The notes: generated from the letters alone by a model not told the origin. Shown: positions 8,845-18,090, counted from the stretch's first letter. The stretch: 64,000 nucleotides of DNA from Bacillota bacterium (GCA_023407575.1 JAEYLX010000026.1:62001-126000), one strand, 5' to 3'. Made by a program: numbers and translations.

Positions 8845-8917
8845 CGGAGGAATAAAGTTCCTCCAAAAACAATATCGGAGGAATTAAATTCCTCCAAAAC
8901 AAAAACGGAGGAATAAA
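8845..8917 (+). promoter_or_regulatory. Three tandem Shine-Dalgarno modules before tig
   Basis: CGGAGGAAT starts at 8845, 8876 and 8906, a 30-31 bp period. The first two copies are each followed by TTCCTCC, so they fold as GGAGGAA/TTCCTCC hairpins that bury their own ribosome site. The third lacks the complement and is the working site, with GGAGG 6 nt before the tig ATG. The arrangement may buffer or regulate translation, or may simply be a recent duplication. Confidence 0.75.
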
Positions 8918-10204
8918 ATGAGTTTACAAGTTGAAAAATTAGAGAAGAACATGGCAAAGCTTACAATAGAAGCTTCCGCAGAAGATTTTGAAAAAGCTTT
9001 ACAGAAAGCTTACCAGAAAAATAAAGGAAAGCTCAATGTTCAAGGTTTTAGAAAAGGTAAGGCTCCACGCGCAATTATTGAGAAGATGTATGGCGCTAGC
9101 GTATTCTATGAGGATGCAGCAAACGAGTTAATTCCAGAGGCATATGAGAAAGCTGTAGAAGAAAGTGGTTTAGACATCGTATCCAGACCAGAAATTGATA
9201 TTGTTCAAGTTGAGAAGGGTCAGACCTTCATCTTTACAGCAGAAGTAGCAGTAAAACCGGAAGTTACTTTAGGCGATTACAAGGGTATTGAAGTTGAAAA
9301 GAAGGAAGCTACTGTAACTGAAGAAGAGATTTTAGAGAAGATTAACAAAGAACGTGAGCAGAATTCCAGAACAATTACAGTAGAAGATAGAGCAGTAATG
9401 GATGGCGATATCACTGTAATTGACTTTGAAGGATTTGTTGATGGCGTACCTTTTGAAGGTGGTAAGGGAGAAGATTATTCTCTTACAATCGGTTCTCATT
9501 CCTTTATTGATACCTTTGAAGAACAGTTAATTGGCAAGGAAATTGGTGCAGAGGTAGATGTTAATGTTACCTTCCCAGAGCAGTACCAGGCAGCAGAGCT
9601 TGCAGGCAAGCCAGCACTTTTCAAAGTTGTAGTGAAAGAAATTAAAGTAAAGGAACTTCCAGAGCTTGATGATGATTTTGCGCAGGATGTTTCTGAATTT
9701 GATACTTTAGATGAATACAAAGAGAGTATCAAGGCTACAATTAAGGAAGGCAAAGAGAAAGAGTTAAAGACAGCAAAAGAGAATGAAATTGTTGATAAGA
9801 TTATTGAAAACGCAACAATGGATATTCCAGAGCCAATGATTAAGGTACAGGTAAATCAGATGGCGGATGACTTTGCACAGAGAGTTCAGTATCAGGGTCT
9901 TAATATTGAACAGTACTTCCAGTTTACAGGAATGGATGCGAATAAATTCCTGGAAAGCTTACACCCACAGGCTCTTAAACGCATTCAGAGCAGATTAGTA
10001 TTAGAAACAATCGCTAAGTTGGAAAATATTGAAGTTAGTGAAGAAGAATTAGAAAAAGAACTTACTGATATGGCAACCATGTATCAGATGGAAGCTGATA
10101 AGCTCAAAGAGTTAATCGGTGAGAAGGAAAAAGAACAAATTAAAGCTGATCTTGCAGTTCAAAAGGCTGTTGATTTTGTAGTTGCACAGTCTAAAGAAGT
10201 GTAA
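8918..10204 (+). CDS. tig: Trigger factor (ribosome-associated chaperone and prolyl isomerase)
   Basis: A 428-residue protein, the usual length. The N-terminal ribosome-binding domain includes FRKGKAPRAIIEKMYG, a form of the family's GFRxGKxP signature that contacts ribosomal protein L23. The FKBP-type isomerase domain (about residues 150-245) contains GDITVIDFEGFVDGVPFEGG. The helical C-terminal arms carry acidic residues and hold nascent chains. It is followed after 49 bp by clpP and then clpX, the conserved tig-clpP-clpX order, linking folding of new chains with degradation of failures. Translation is probably affected by the tandem ribosome-site modules just upstream. Confidence 0.97.
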   Translation: MSLQVEKLEKNMAKLTIEASAEDFEKALQKAYQKNKGKLNVQGFRKGKAPRAIIEKMYGASVFYEDAANELIPEAYEKAVEESGLDIVSRPEIDIVQVEKGQTFIFTAEVAVKPEVTLGDYKGIEVEKKEATVTEEEILEKINKEREQNSRTITVEDRAVMDGDITVIDFEGFVDGVPFEGGKGEDYSLTIGSHSFIDTFEEQLIGKEIGAEVDVNVTFPEQYQAAELAGKPALFKVVVKEIKVKELPELDDDFAQDVSEFDTLDEYKESIKATIKEGKEKELKTAKENEIVDKIIENATMDIPEPMIKVQVNQMADDFAQRVQYQGLNIEQYFQFTGMDANKFLESLHPQALKRIQSRLVLETIAKLENIEVSEEELEKELTDMATMYQMEADKLKELIGEKEKEQIKADLAVQKAVDFVVAQSKEV

Positions 10205-10253
10205 TAGCATAAATTATTAACACAAATGAAGTACAAATAAGGAGGATAAATGT

Positions 10254-10835
10254 ATGAGTTTAGTACCTTATGTCATTGAACAAACAAGCCGTGGTGAGAG
10301 AAGCTACGACATCTATTCCAGACTTTTAAAAGAAAGAATCATTTTCCTCGGGGAAGAAGTAAATGATGTAACAGCAAGTTTAATTGTTGCACAGTTATTA
10401 TTTTTAGAATCAGAAGATCCAGGTAAGGATATTAACTTCTATATTAATAGCCCCGGTGGTTCTGTAACAGCTGGTATGGCAATCTATGATACGATGAATT
10501 ATATTAAATGTGATGTATCTACAATCTGTATTGGTATGGCTGCAAGTATGGGCGCATTCCTTCTTTCCGGTGGTGCAAAAGGTAAAAGATTTGCGCTTCC
10601 TAATGCGGAAGTAATGATTCATCAGCCATCCGGCGGTGCTAGAGGTCAGGCAACAGATATTAAAATTGTTGCAGACAACATCATTAAGACAAGAAAGAAA
10701 TTGAACGAGATATTAGCAAAGAATACAGGAAAACCTTTGGAAGTTATTGAAGTTGATACCGAGAGAGATCATTATATGAGTGCTGAAGAAGCCCGCGAAT
10801 ACGGTATTATTGATGGAATTTTCGTTAGCAGATAA
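10254..10835 (+). CDS. clpP: ATP-dependent Clp protease proteolytic subunit ClpP
   Basis: A 193-residue serine protease that forms a 14-subunit chamber. The catalytic triad is visible as Ser98 in GMAASMGAFLL, His123 in EVMIHQPSGGARGQATDI, and Asp172 in the DTERDHYMS motif. The N-terminal sequence LVPYVIEQTSRGERSYDIYSR is the normal processed region. A ribosome site GGAGG lies 8 nt before the ATG. It sits between tig and clpX with gaps of about 45-50 bp and is probably cotranscribed. Nothing unusual was seen. Confidence 0.98.
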   Translation: MSLVPYVIEQTSRGERSYDIYSRLLKERIIFLGEEVNDVTASLIVAQLLFLESEDPGKDINFYINSPGGSVTAGMAIYDTMNYIKCDVSTICIGMAASMGAFLLSGGAKGKRFALPNAEVMIHQPSGGARGQATDIKIVADNIIKTRKKLNEILAKNTGKPLEVIEVDTERDHYMSAEEAREYGIIDGIFVSR

Positions 10836-10880
10836 TTACTGAAATCCTTTGCATGACAAAGAAAATGAGGTGATAACGTA

Positions 10881-12176
10881 TTGGCAGGAAAAGTTGATGA
10901 CAGAAAACAACTGAGATGTTCCTTTTGTAATAAAACACAGGATCAGGTTAGAAAGTTGATTGCCGGGCCAGGTGTATATATCTGTGATGAATGTATTGAA
11001 ATATGCAGTGAAATCATAGAAGAAGAATTTGAAGGCGATACTTCGTTAAACACAGATATTAATCTGTTAAAACCAATGGAAATCAAAACTTTCCTAGATC
11101 AGCATGTGGTTGGACAGGATGAAGCCAAGAAAGTGCTGGCTGTCTCAGTATATAATCACTATAAAAGGGTTCTTGCTGAAAAGGATTTGGATGTTGAGCT
11201 TCAAAAAAGTAATATTTTGATGATAGGACCTACCGGTTCCGGTAAGACTTATTTGGCTCAAACTCTGGCTAAATTGTTAAATGTACCATTTGCAATTGCG
11301 GATGCTACTGCACTTACAGAGGCAGGATATGTTGGTGAGGACGTTGAGAATATTCTTTTAAAGATTATTCAAGCCGCAGATTTTGATATTGAACGTGCAC
11401 AATTTGGTATTATTTACATTGATGAAATTGATAAAATTACAAGAAAATCAGAGAATACTTCTATTACTAGAGACGTATCCGGTGAAGGCGTACAGCAAGC
11501 TTTACTTAAGATACTGGAAGGTACGGTAGCCTCTGTACCACCGCAGGGTGGCAGAAAGCATCCACATCAGGAATTTATACAGATTGATACGACCAACATC
11601 TTATTCATCTGTGGTGGTGCTTTTGATGGACTTGAAAAAATAATTGAAGCTAGAACAGGTCAGAAATCCATTGGTTTTAATGCGCAGATCATGGAGAAGG
11701 ATAAAGTAAATGTCGGAGAATTATTCCGTCAGGTAATGCCACAGGATTTAATTAAATATGGTTTAATACCGGAGTTCGTTGGACGTGTTCCAGTGCCGGT
11801 GGCACTTGATATGTTGGATGAAGAGGCATTGGTTCGTATTCTGACTGAACCTAAGAATGCAATATCTAAACAGTATAAAAAATTGTTTGAAATGGATGGC
11901 GTTGAGCTTGAATTTGAAGAGGAAGCGCTAAAAGAAATTGCAAAACAATCCTTTAAACGAAAAATTGGTGCCAGAGGTCTTCGTGCCATTATGGAAGCTG
12001 TTATGATGGATTCCATGTATCATATTCCTTCTGATATGAAGGCAGAAAAATGCATTATAACAAAGGAAGCAGTACTGGGAACCGAAAAACCAAAGGTAGT
12101 TTTGTCTACGGAGAATGTTGCAAGAAAGCCGATAACAAAACGTTCCAGTAAGAAAAGTAAGGATGAAATAGCGTAA
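10881..12176 (+). CDS. clpX: Clp protease ATP-binding subunit ClpX
   Basis: A 431-residue AAA+ unfoldase that recognises tagged proteins and feeds them to ClpP. It begins with a TTG start preceded by GAGGTGAT. The N-terminal zinc domain has CSFCNKT and CDECIEIC. Walker A is GPTGSGKT, Walker B is IIYIDEIDKI, and the ClpP-contact region contains IGFNAQI (the IGF loop). The C-terminal 20 residues are a Lys/Ser-rich tail. In many Firmicutes lonA follows clpX; here the next gene after a terminator is ysxC, so lon is absent from this position. Confidence 0.97.
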   Translation: MAGKVDDRKQLRCSFCNKTQDQVRKLIAGPGVYICDECIEICSEIIEEEFEGDTSLNTDINLLKPMEIKTFLDQHVVGQDEAKKVLAVSVYNHYKRVLAEKDLDVELQKSNILMIGPTGSGKTYLAQTLAKLLNVPFAIADATALTEAGYVGEDVENILLKIIQAADFDIERAQFGIIYIDEIDKITRKSENTSITRDVSGEGVQQALLKILEGTVASVPPQGGRKHPHQEFIQIDTTNILFICGGAFDGLEKIIEARTGQKSIGFNAQIMEKDKVNVGELFRQVMPQDLIKYGLIPEFVGRVPVPVALDMLDEEALVRILTEPKNAISKQYKKLFEMDGVELEFEEEALKEIAKQSFKRKIGARGLRAIMEAVMMDSMYHIPSDMKAEKCIITKEAVLGTEKPKVVLSTENVARKPITKRSSKKSKDEIA

Positions 12177-12187
12177 TAAATAAATGC

Positions 12188-12232
12188 AAAAGGCTGCTGC
12201 AATCTTTCGAATTGAATTGCAGCAGCCTTTTT
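12188..12232 (+). terminator. Terminator after clpX
   Basis: AAAAGGCTGCTGCAAT pairs with ATTGCAGCAGCCTTTTT around a 12-nt loop, ending in a T run. This is a strong rho-independent terminator closing tig-clpP-clpX. Confidence 0.9.
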
Positions 12233-12238
12233 AAAATG

Positions 12239-12270
12239 CATAACAAGTGAAACGACTAGTCGTTTCATCC
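12239..12270. repeat. 32-nt palindromic repeat, copy 1
   Basis: The core TGAAACGACTAGTCGTTTCA (12248-12267) is a perfect 20-bp palindrome, preceded by CATAACAAG. A second copy with 30 of 32 identical positions lies at 59648-59679. Both follow an intrinsic terminator directly and precede a gene start by about 20-45 bp. It could be a regulator-binding site or a small dispersed repeat. Confidence 0.7.
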
Positions 12271-12313
12271 TGTTTATAGATTACGATGTTTTTAGATGGA
12301 AAGGAAACGTACC

Positions 12314-12988
12314 ATGATTATTAAAAGTGCGGAATTAGAAACAGTCTGTGGAATTACCAGTGTTCTTCCGGTCAATGAGCATCCGGAAGTAGCATTTGCA
12401 GGCAAATCAAACGTTGGGAAATCTTCCTTAATCAATGCACTCATGAATAGGAAGTCCTTGGCTAGAACCTCTGGTCAACCTGGCAAAACTCAGACCATTA
12501 ATTTCTATAATATTAATAAGGAATTGTATTATGTGGATCTTCCAGGCTACGGGTATGCAAAAGTGTCAGCTTCAATTAAAGAAAAATGGGGGAAGATGAT
12601 CGAGAAGTATCTTAAGACCTCAGGACAGCTAAAAGCGGTCTTTCTTTTACTGGACATACGACATGAGCCATCAGAGAATGATAAGATTATGTATGATTGG
12701 GTGGTTTATCAAGGCTTTCAGCCTATTATTATAGCTACTAAGTTTGATAAAATTAATCGTAGCCAAAAGGACAAGCAGCTGAAATTAATACGACAAGGAC
12801 TGGATGTTGCACCAGGAACAAAGATTATACCCTTCTCCTCTTTATCAAAACAAGGCAGAGAAGAAATATGGTCATGTATTGAGGAAATCTGTGGCATGAA
12901 TATAGATGAGAATGCAGAAGTAAATGAAACAGCGCTTCAGAACTTAAATCCAATAGAGAATACAGAGTCAGATGAGAATTTAAAGTAG
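12314..12988 (+). CDS. ysxC: Ribosome biogenesis GTP-binding protein YsxC/EngB
   Basis: A 224-residue TRAFAC-class GTPase needed for late assembly of the 50S subunit. G1 is GKSNVGKSS, G3 is DLPGYGYA, G4 is TKFDK and the G5 region is PFSSLSKQG. PGKTQTINFY lies in switch I. The ATG at 12314 is chosen because AAAGGAAAC precedes it and the protein then starts MIIKSAELE like the family; an ATG at 12296 would overlap the ribosome site. The last ~30 residues (acidic and Asn-rich) extend past the usual end and look disordered. It is separated from clpX by a terminator. Confidence 0.95.
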   Translation: MIIKSAELETVCGITSVLPVNEHPEVAFAGKSNVGKSSLINALMNRKSLARTSGQPGKTQTINFYNINKELYYVDLPGYGYAKVSASIKEKWGKMIEKYLKTSGQLKAVFLLLDIRHEPSENDKIMYDWVVYQGFQPIIIATKFDKINRSQKDKQLKLIRQGLDVAPGTKIIPFSSLSKQGREEIWSCIEEICGMNIDENAEVNETALQNLNPIENTESDENLK

Positions 12989-13067
12989 ATAATATATTAA
13001 ATATAAAATCCGATAGAAGCTAACGCAAATGCATATAGGATATATAGCAATAGGTAAAAATAATACG

Positions 13068-13155
13068 CCCGGAGTAAACTGAAGTAATTTCTATTAAGTA
13101 GACAAATAGATTTGTAGACTTAGTAGGAAGAACATCAAGGTTTGCTCCGGGTTTT
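13068..13155. terminator. Possible long-armed terminator after ysxC
   Basis: CCCGGAGTAAAC pairs with GTTTGCTCCGGG across a 60-nt region that has its own short repeats; a TTTT run follows. It could end ysxC or the converging DUF4364 transcript. The long loop makes this uncertain. Confidence 0.4.
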
Positions 13156-13210
13156 ATAGTTATAAAGATATTTCTTATGGAAAGTTTTAAGAAACATATA
13201 AGAAAGTAGA

Positions 13211-13735
13211 TTACTTGTTTTCCAGCATAACTGACATTAAATAGGCATAGACATCCGAGCTTTTCTCTCTCCAATTAGCACAAAGCTTAGAGGCCTCTTC
13301 CTCTGTAGTGACAATTAAGGTTAAATCGATAATAGAGGTATCGCGCTCGATAACACTCATATGGGCTGCGAATTCTCCTTTTTTAACCTGATAATATTCG
13401 GCGGGAGTAGATAATTCCTCCTGAAGTTCATATTTGTTTTCTGTCAGATAAGCTTCAATATCTTCTTTGATACCTTTGGAAATCATATTATCAAAGAAGA
13501 GCAGGGTCTCTAAGCCACTTTCCGTTATTTGATATAAAGAACTGTTACGGATGGTTTTAGAGGATAGATACGCATCATCAATTAATTCGGAGATAGCTCG
13601 TTGTAAATTAAAATATGTTGTATATTCTTTTTCAAGGATAAAAGCTGTTAATTGAGCATTGGTTAATGGAAATTTAACTTTGCTAAGGATATAAAGAATC
13701 ATTAGTTTATATAACATAAAGGTATCAGATTGCAT
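13211..13735 (-). CDS. DUF4364 family winged-helix protein
   Basis: A 174-residue protein that matches the DUF4364 pattern common in clostridia: an N-terminal winged-helix DNA-binding fold (residues 1-75, with LYKLMILYILSKVKFPLTNAQLTAFIL and YQITESGLETL) followed by an alpha/beta regulatory half. It has no membrane segment or signal peptide. The ribosome site is AGGAGG just upstream on the minus strand. It follows the radical SAM gene by 81 bp on the same strand. A transcriptional regulator is likely, but its target is unknown. Confidence 0.75.
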   Translation of the reverse strand: MQSDTFMLYKLMILYILSKVKFPLTNAQLTAFILEKEYTTYFNLQRAISELIDDAYLSSKTIRNSSLYQITESGLETLLFFDNMISKGIKEDIEAYLTENKYELQEELSTPAEYYQVKKGEFAAHMSVIERDTSIIDLTLIVTTEEEASKLCANWREKSSDVYAYLMSVMLENK

Positions 13736-13816
13736 TGTAACCTCCTTATTAAAAGCTATTATATTAGTTACATAGTCAGTATAACTATTTAGTTTAATAC
13801 ATAACTAAATAGCACA

Positions 13817-14755
13817 TTAGTTTCTGGATTTATAGTTCTTACCTTGATAACTATCTCTTACTCTCATTTCATTGTTAAGACAGTTAAGGACCAACTTTTT
13901 GTTTGCACTCCATAAAGGAGCTAATAATAGCTTTTTAGGTCCGTCACCTGTGATGCGATGAATCACAATATCATCTCTTAGATTCTCAAGACATAAGAGA
14001 ACGATATCAATATATTCTTCTAGAGTTAGAGTTTCGGGTAGCTCGCCATTTTCAAATTGTGTCCCAAGATCGGTGTTCTTTAATATGTGAAGCAGCTGAA
14101 GCTTAATACCCCAGACTGGTAAGCTGGAGATGTAATCCATGGTTTTTACCATATCATGTTTGGTTTCTTTTGGCAAGCCTAGTATAGTATGGACGATAAC
14201 CTTTATCCCTATGCTGTTAAGTCTATTTACCATTTCTTCGAATATGGGTAGAGAGTAGCCTCTTCGAATATAACTGGCACTTTCCTCGTGAATCGTTTGT
14301 AAACCCAGCTCAATCCAAACTGGTTTTACTTTATTTAAGGAAGATAACAACTCTAAAATCTCCTCATCCAGACAATCAGGCCTAGTAGCAATGGATAAGA
14401 TTTGAATATCCTGGTGACTAATTGCTTCTGTAAAGATGGAAGTTAAATAAGAGACTGGTGCATAGGTATTGGTATATGCTTGAAAGTAAGCAATATACTT
14501 CATGGTCTCATTATTTTTTATTTTTGGGGCAATAAGTTGCTTGGCTGCTTCTATTTGTTCGGTTATTGACAGGTCAGCAGATGCAGCAAAGTCTCCGGAG
14601 CCTCCTTCGCTGCAAAAAATACAGCCTCTTATGCCCAGCGTTCCATCCCGATTAGGGCAGCTCATTCCTGCATTTAAAGATAACTTATATAATTTTGTTC
14701 CATAACGTTTTTTTAATTCATAATTTAGGGAATGATATCTCTTGTTATCCCACAT
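13817..14755 (-). CDS. TIGR01212-type radical SAM protein (YhcC-like)
   Basis: A 312-residue radical SAM enzyme. The iron-sulfur cluster motif is the long form CPNRDGTLGIRGCIFC near residues 33-48, characteristic of the TIGR01212/YhcC group rather than CxxxCxxC. FQAYTNTYAP, SIATRPDCL, WIELGLQT and HTILGLPKET are group signatures. The substrate of this family is not established; an RNA- or protein-modifying role is often assumed. It starts 7 bp after the malic enzyme stop, so the two are cotranscribed on the minus strand. Confidence 0.88.
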   Translation of the reverse strand: MWDNKRYHSLNYELKKRYGTKLYKLSLNAGMSCPNRDGTLGIRGCIFCSEGGSGDFAASADLSITEQIEAAKQLIAPKIKNNETMKYIAYFQAYTNTYAPVSYLTSIFTEAISHQDIQILSIATRPDCLDEEILELLSSLNKVKPVWIELGLQTIHEESASYIRRGYSLPIFEEMVNRLNSIGIKVIVHTILGLPKETKHDMVKTMDYISSLPVWGIKLQLLHILKNTDLGTQFENGELPETLTLEEYIDIVLLCLENLRDDIVIHRITGDGPKKLLLAPLWSANKKLVLNCLNNEMRVRDSYQGKNYKSRN

Positions 14756-14762
14756 GTAAACT

Positions 14763-15917
14763 CTACTTTCTAATGTGTGCCTTCACTGCATTGCTAACAG
14801 CTACACAAACTCTTGGGTCAAAGGGTTGAGGCATAATATTGTTTTCATTTAACTCTTCGATGTCCACTAATTCAGCAATTGCCAAGGCTGCCGCGAGTTT
14901 CATATCTTCTGTAATTTGCTTTGCACGACCTTCTAACGCACCTTTAAAAATGCCAGGGAAGGCAACTACATTATTAACTTGATTAGGGAAATCAGAGCGA
15001 CCGGTTGCTACAACCTTAGCTCCAGCTGCTTTTGCGATATCTGGCATAATTTCCGGTACCGGATTTGCCATTGCAAATATAATAGCATCCTGATTCATAG
15101 AGGAAACCATTTCAGCAGTTACGATGTTTGGCGCTGAAACACCTATAAAAAGATCAGCACCCTTAAGGGCATCGGCTAAAGTACCATTTCTATTATCAAG
15201 ATTAGTAACCGACAACATTTGCTCCTGCATCCAATTTAAACCCACGTAGCTTTTTGAGATAATTCCATTACGATCACATAAAGTTACTTGGTTAAAGCCA
15301 TAGATTAGAAGTAGCTTAGCAATGGCAATGCCAGCAGAACCTGCACCATTTACTACAACCTTACAGTTTTCTTTTGTTTTATTTGTAACCTTTAGCGCAT
15401 TAATTGCACCTGCAAGAACAACAATTGCTGTACCATGCTGATCATCATGAAAGACAGGGATATCTAATAATTTATTTAATCTATCCTCAATTTCAAAGCA
15501 TCTTGGAGCGGAGATATCCTCGAGATTAATGCCACCAAAAGCAGGAGCAAGAGCTACAATTGTCTGTATGATTTGTTCCGTATCCTGTGTATCAAGACAA
15601 ATTGGAAAAGCATTAACACCACCGAACTCTTTGAAAAGAATTGCTTTACCCTCCATAACTGGCATTGCAGCATAAGGACCGATATTACCAAGTCCAAGTA
15701 CAGCACTTCCGTCTGAAATAACTGCAATTGTATTCGCTTTTATTGTATATTGGTAAGCCATCTCTTTATCCGCAGCAATTTCCCTGCAGGGTTCTGCTAC
15801 ACCGGGGGTGTAAGCAATTGCCAGGTCTTCTCTTGATTTAACGTTACATTTTGAAGTCGTTTCAAGTTTACCACACCATAATTCATGCATATGTAAGGCT
15901 TGTTCCCTTTTATCCAT
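14763..15917 (-). CDS. NAD(P)-dependent malic enzyme (malate to pyruvate)
   Basis: A 384-residue malic enzyme of the short bacterial type, which oxidises and decarboxylates L-malate to pyruvate and CO2 with NAD(P). The malate/metal domain shows AYTPGVAEPC, GLGNIGPYAAMPVMEGKA, LEDISAPRCFEIE and FHDDQHGTAIV. The nucleotide domain has VVNGAGSAGIAIAKLL, a GxGxxG Rossmann motif. The start at 15917 follows GGAGG at 6 nt; a longer frame to 16070 would add an unrelated hydrophobic leader. There is no phosphotransacetylase-like C-terminal domain. It heads a minus-strand unit with the radical SAM and DUF4364 genes. Confidence 0.94.
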   Translation of the reverse strand: MDKREQALHMHELWCGKLETTSKCNVKSREDLAIAYTPGVAEPCREIAADKEMAYQYTIKANTIAVISDGSAVLGLGNIGPYAAMPVMEGKAILFKEFGGVNAFPICLDTQDTEQIIQTIVALAPAFGGINLEDISAPRCFEIEDRLNKLLDIPVFHDDQHGTAIVVLAGAINALKVTNKTKENCKVVVNGAGSAGIAIAKLLLIYGFNQVTLCDRNGIISKSYVGLNWMQEQMLSVTNLDNRNGTLADALKGADLFIGVSAPNIVTAEMVSSMNQDAIIFAMANPVPEIMPDIAKAAGAKVVATGRSDFPNQVNNVVAFPGIFKGALEGRAKQITEDMKLAAALAIAELVDIEELNENNIMPQPFDPRVCVAVSNAVKAHIRK

Positions 15918-16331
15918 TTCTTTCCTCCGTTTTACCATAAATCTAACCATAGATTTGCTGGAAATGTCGTTTGATTTGTTCGTAGGCAAAGAATTACTAC
16001 CTATTAAATGCAAAGTAATCATATCACTATAAATTTGGTAAATCAAGATAATCATTTTCCCATAAAACAATGTGGATAGAAGCTATGTTAAGGAATAGTA
16101 TGTTTTTAAAGAAAATACTTTCTTTTATCCTATACTTGATGTATAATTAGTCTTAGTCAATTAACATCCTATCAAGGGAAATGTGAAAAATTTATCTTAG
16201 TTATTTCCGTCCATTTGCTTAAGAAGCATGATTAAGGATTATCTTTGGATATATCCATCACTTATAAATTTCTGAATCTATTCTTATTTATCCCGTAAGA
16301 GAATCCAATTTAAATTAAAGGAGTAGCAAGA
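15918..16331. other. Divergent promoter region between malic enzyme and rho
   Basis: This 414-bp AT-rich gap contains no convincing gene. TATAAT at 16142-16147 is a candidate -10 for rho, with a leader of about 180 nt. AAAGAAAATACTTTCTTT (16109-16126) is a small hairpin just upstream of it. No riboswitch was recognised. Confidence 0.4.
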
Positions 16332-18086
16332 ATGAAAAATCAATATGATACAATGACCCTAGCCAATTTGCGTGAGCTGGCAAAGGAAAAGGGAGTGAAG
16401 AACATTACTTCTTTCAAAAAAAGCGATCTTATAGAACTTTTAATTAGAGAGGATTCTGTGGATAAGAAAGAAGAAGCTAAAAATGAGGTAAAAGTAGAAC
16501 CAAAAGTAGAAGTAAAGGAAGAAAAGAAAGAAATTTCAGCAATGACGAATCAAGCGGATACACAGAAAAATATAGTGCCACAGCAGAAGCCAAGGCAAAC
16601 AGAGCAACCTCCAGTAAGACAATCGACTGGAAATAAAAGCCCAAGACCTGAGCAAACACAAAAGTATGAACAAAGGCCACAGCCAACAAGACCACAGCAA
16701 AGCCAACGGGCAGAGCAGGGAGCTAGACAGGAGCAGTCTGCTAGAATTGAAAGTTCTTCTAAAGTGGAACAAGCTCTAAGAGTAGATCAGACAGCAAGAA
16801 TAGATCAGAATGAACGAATGGAACAGGCTGTAAAAGTGGAACAAGTACAAAGAAGTGAGTCAAATAGAAATGAGACACTGCCTTTAGATTCCACGCAGTT
16901 TGTGCCTAGAGAAGATAGAAGAACAGCTAACTCCAATAATGAGATGGACCAGTTAGACAGTGGTGAAACTAAGGTGGGTATCTTAGAGGTATTACCGGAT
17001 GGCTATGGCTTCATTCGCTGTGATAATTACCTCCCAGGTGAAAATGATGTATATGTATCACCAGCACAGATTCGACGCTTTAATTTGAAAACTGGCGATA
17101 TTGTTTCGGGTAATACAAGAGTACGTAATCAAAATGAAAAGTTCAGTGCTCTTTTATATGTGAAATCAGTCAATGGTTTCCATCCAGCAGAAGCGGGCAA
17201 ACGTAAAAGATTTGAAGATCTGACACCAATATTCCCCAATGAAAGAATTCATCTTGAAACACCAGGAGCAGGGGTGTCCATGAGAATGGTGGATCTGATT
17301 TCTCCAATAGGTAAGGGACAAAGAGGTATGATTGTATCCCAGCCAAAAACAGGTAAGACAACGCTTTTGAAACAGATTGCAAAGGCAGTAACAAGAAATC
17401 ATCCTGATATGAAGTTAATAATTCTTTTGATTGATGAGCGGCCAGAAGAAGTAACAGATATTAAAGAATCCATTGAAGGAAAAAATGTTGAGGTTATTTA
17501 TTCAACCTTTGATGAACTCCCAGATAATCACAAAAGAGTATCTGAAATGGTTATTGAACGTGCGAAAAGACTTGTGGAGCATAAGCAAGAGGTTATCATT
17601 TTACTGGATAGCATAACAAGACTGGCAAGAGCTTATAACCTGACAGTTCAGCCAAGCGGAAGAACGCTTTCGGGTGGTCTTGACCCAGCTGCACTTCACA
17701 TGCCAAAGAAATTCTTCGGAGCTGCAAGAAATATGCGTGAAGGTGGAAGCCTTACTATTTTAGCTACTGCACTGGTTGATACTGGTAGCAGGATGGATGA
17801 TGTTGTATTTGAAGAGTTCAAGGGAACTGGTAATATGGAGTTAGTACTTGATCGAAACCTATCAGAAAAACGTATTTTCCCAGCGATTGACTTGCCAAGA
17901 TCCAGTACCAGAAGAGATGATTTACTTCTGACACAGCCTGAGATGGAAGCAACGTATCTGATGCGTAAAGCGTTAGGTGGAATGAAGTCGGATGACGCAC
18001 TGGAACGAATCATTGATATGTTCTTCAAAACTAAAACAAATGTGGAATTTATTGAGACCATCAAAAAGACCAAAATCGTTTTTTAG
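16332..18086 (+). CDS. rho: Transcription termination factor Rho, with long disordered N-terminal insert
   Basis: A 584-residue RNA-dependent helicase that ends transcription. Residues 1-40 form the Rho_N/SAP-like helix bundle (LANLRELAKEKGVKN). The cold-shock RNA-binding domain starts near residue 211 (VGILEVLPDGYGFIR). The ATPase core has the P-loop PKTGKT at 338-343, LLIDERPEEVTD and the Q-loop LARAYN. Between the first two parts lies a ~165-residue Gln/Glu/Lys/Arg-rich insert containing repeated VEQ/DQ/EQ-type units, which E. coli Rho (419 residues) lacks. Such inserts occur in clostridia and other phyla and are predicted to be disordered. The ribosome site AAAGGAG precedes the ATG. Confidence 0.95.
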   Translation: MKNQYDTMTLANLRELAKEKGVKNITSFKKSDLIELLIREDSVDKKEEAKNEVKVEPKVEVKEEKKEISAMTNQADTQKNIVPQQKPRQTEQPPVRQSTGNKSPRPEQTQKYEQRPQPTRPQQSQRAEQGARQEQSARIESSSKVEQALRVDQTARIDQNERMEQAVKVEQVQRSESNRNETLPLDSTQFVPREDRRTANSNNEMDQLDSGETKVGILEVLPDGYGFIRCDNYLPGENDVYVSPAQIRRFNLKTGDIVSGNTRVRNQNEKFSALLYVKSVNGFHPAEAGKRKRFEDLTPIFPNERIHLETPGAGVSMRMVDLISPIGKGQRGMIVSQPKTGKTTLLKQIAKAVTRNHPDMKLIILLIDERPEEVTDIKESIEGKNVEVIYSTFDELPDNHKRVSEMVIERAKRLVEHKQEVIILLDSITRLARAYNLTVQPSGRTLSGGLDPAALHMPKKFFGAARNMREGGSLTILATALVDTGSRMDDVVFEEFKGTGNMELVLDRNLSEKRIFPAIDLPRSSTRRDDLLLTQPEMEATYLMRKALGGMKSDDALERIIDMFFKTKTNVEFIETIKKTKIVF

Positions 18087-18090
18087 GGTA

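Noticed and set aside
13785..13812. Inverted repeat CTATTTAGTT/AACTAAATAG as a terminator after the radical SAM gene
   Set aside because: The stem is AT-rich and lacks a T run on the minus strand; the downstream gene may well be cotranscribed.
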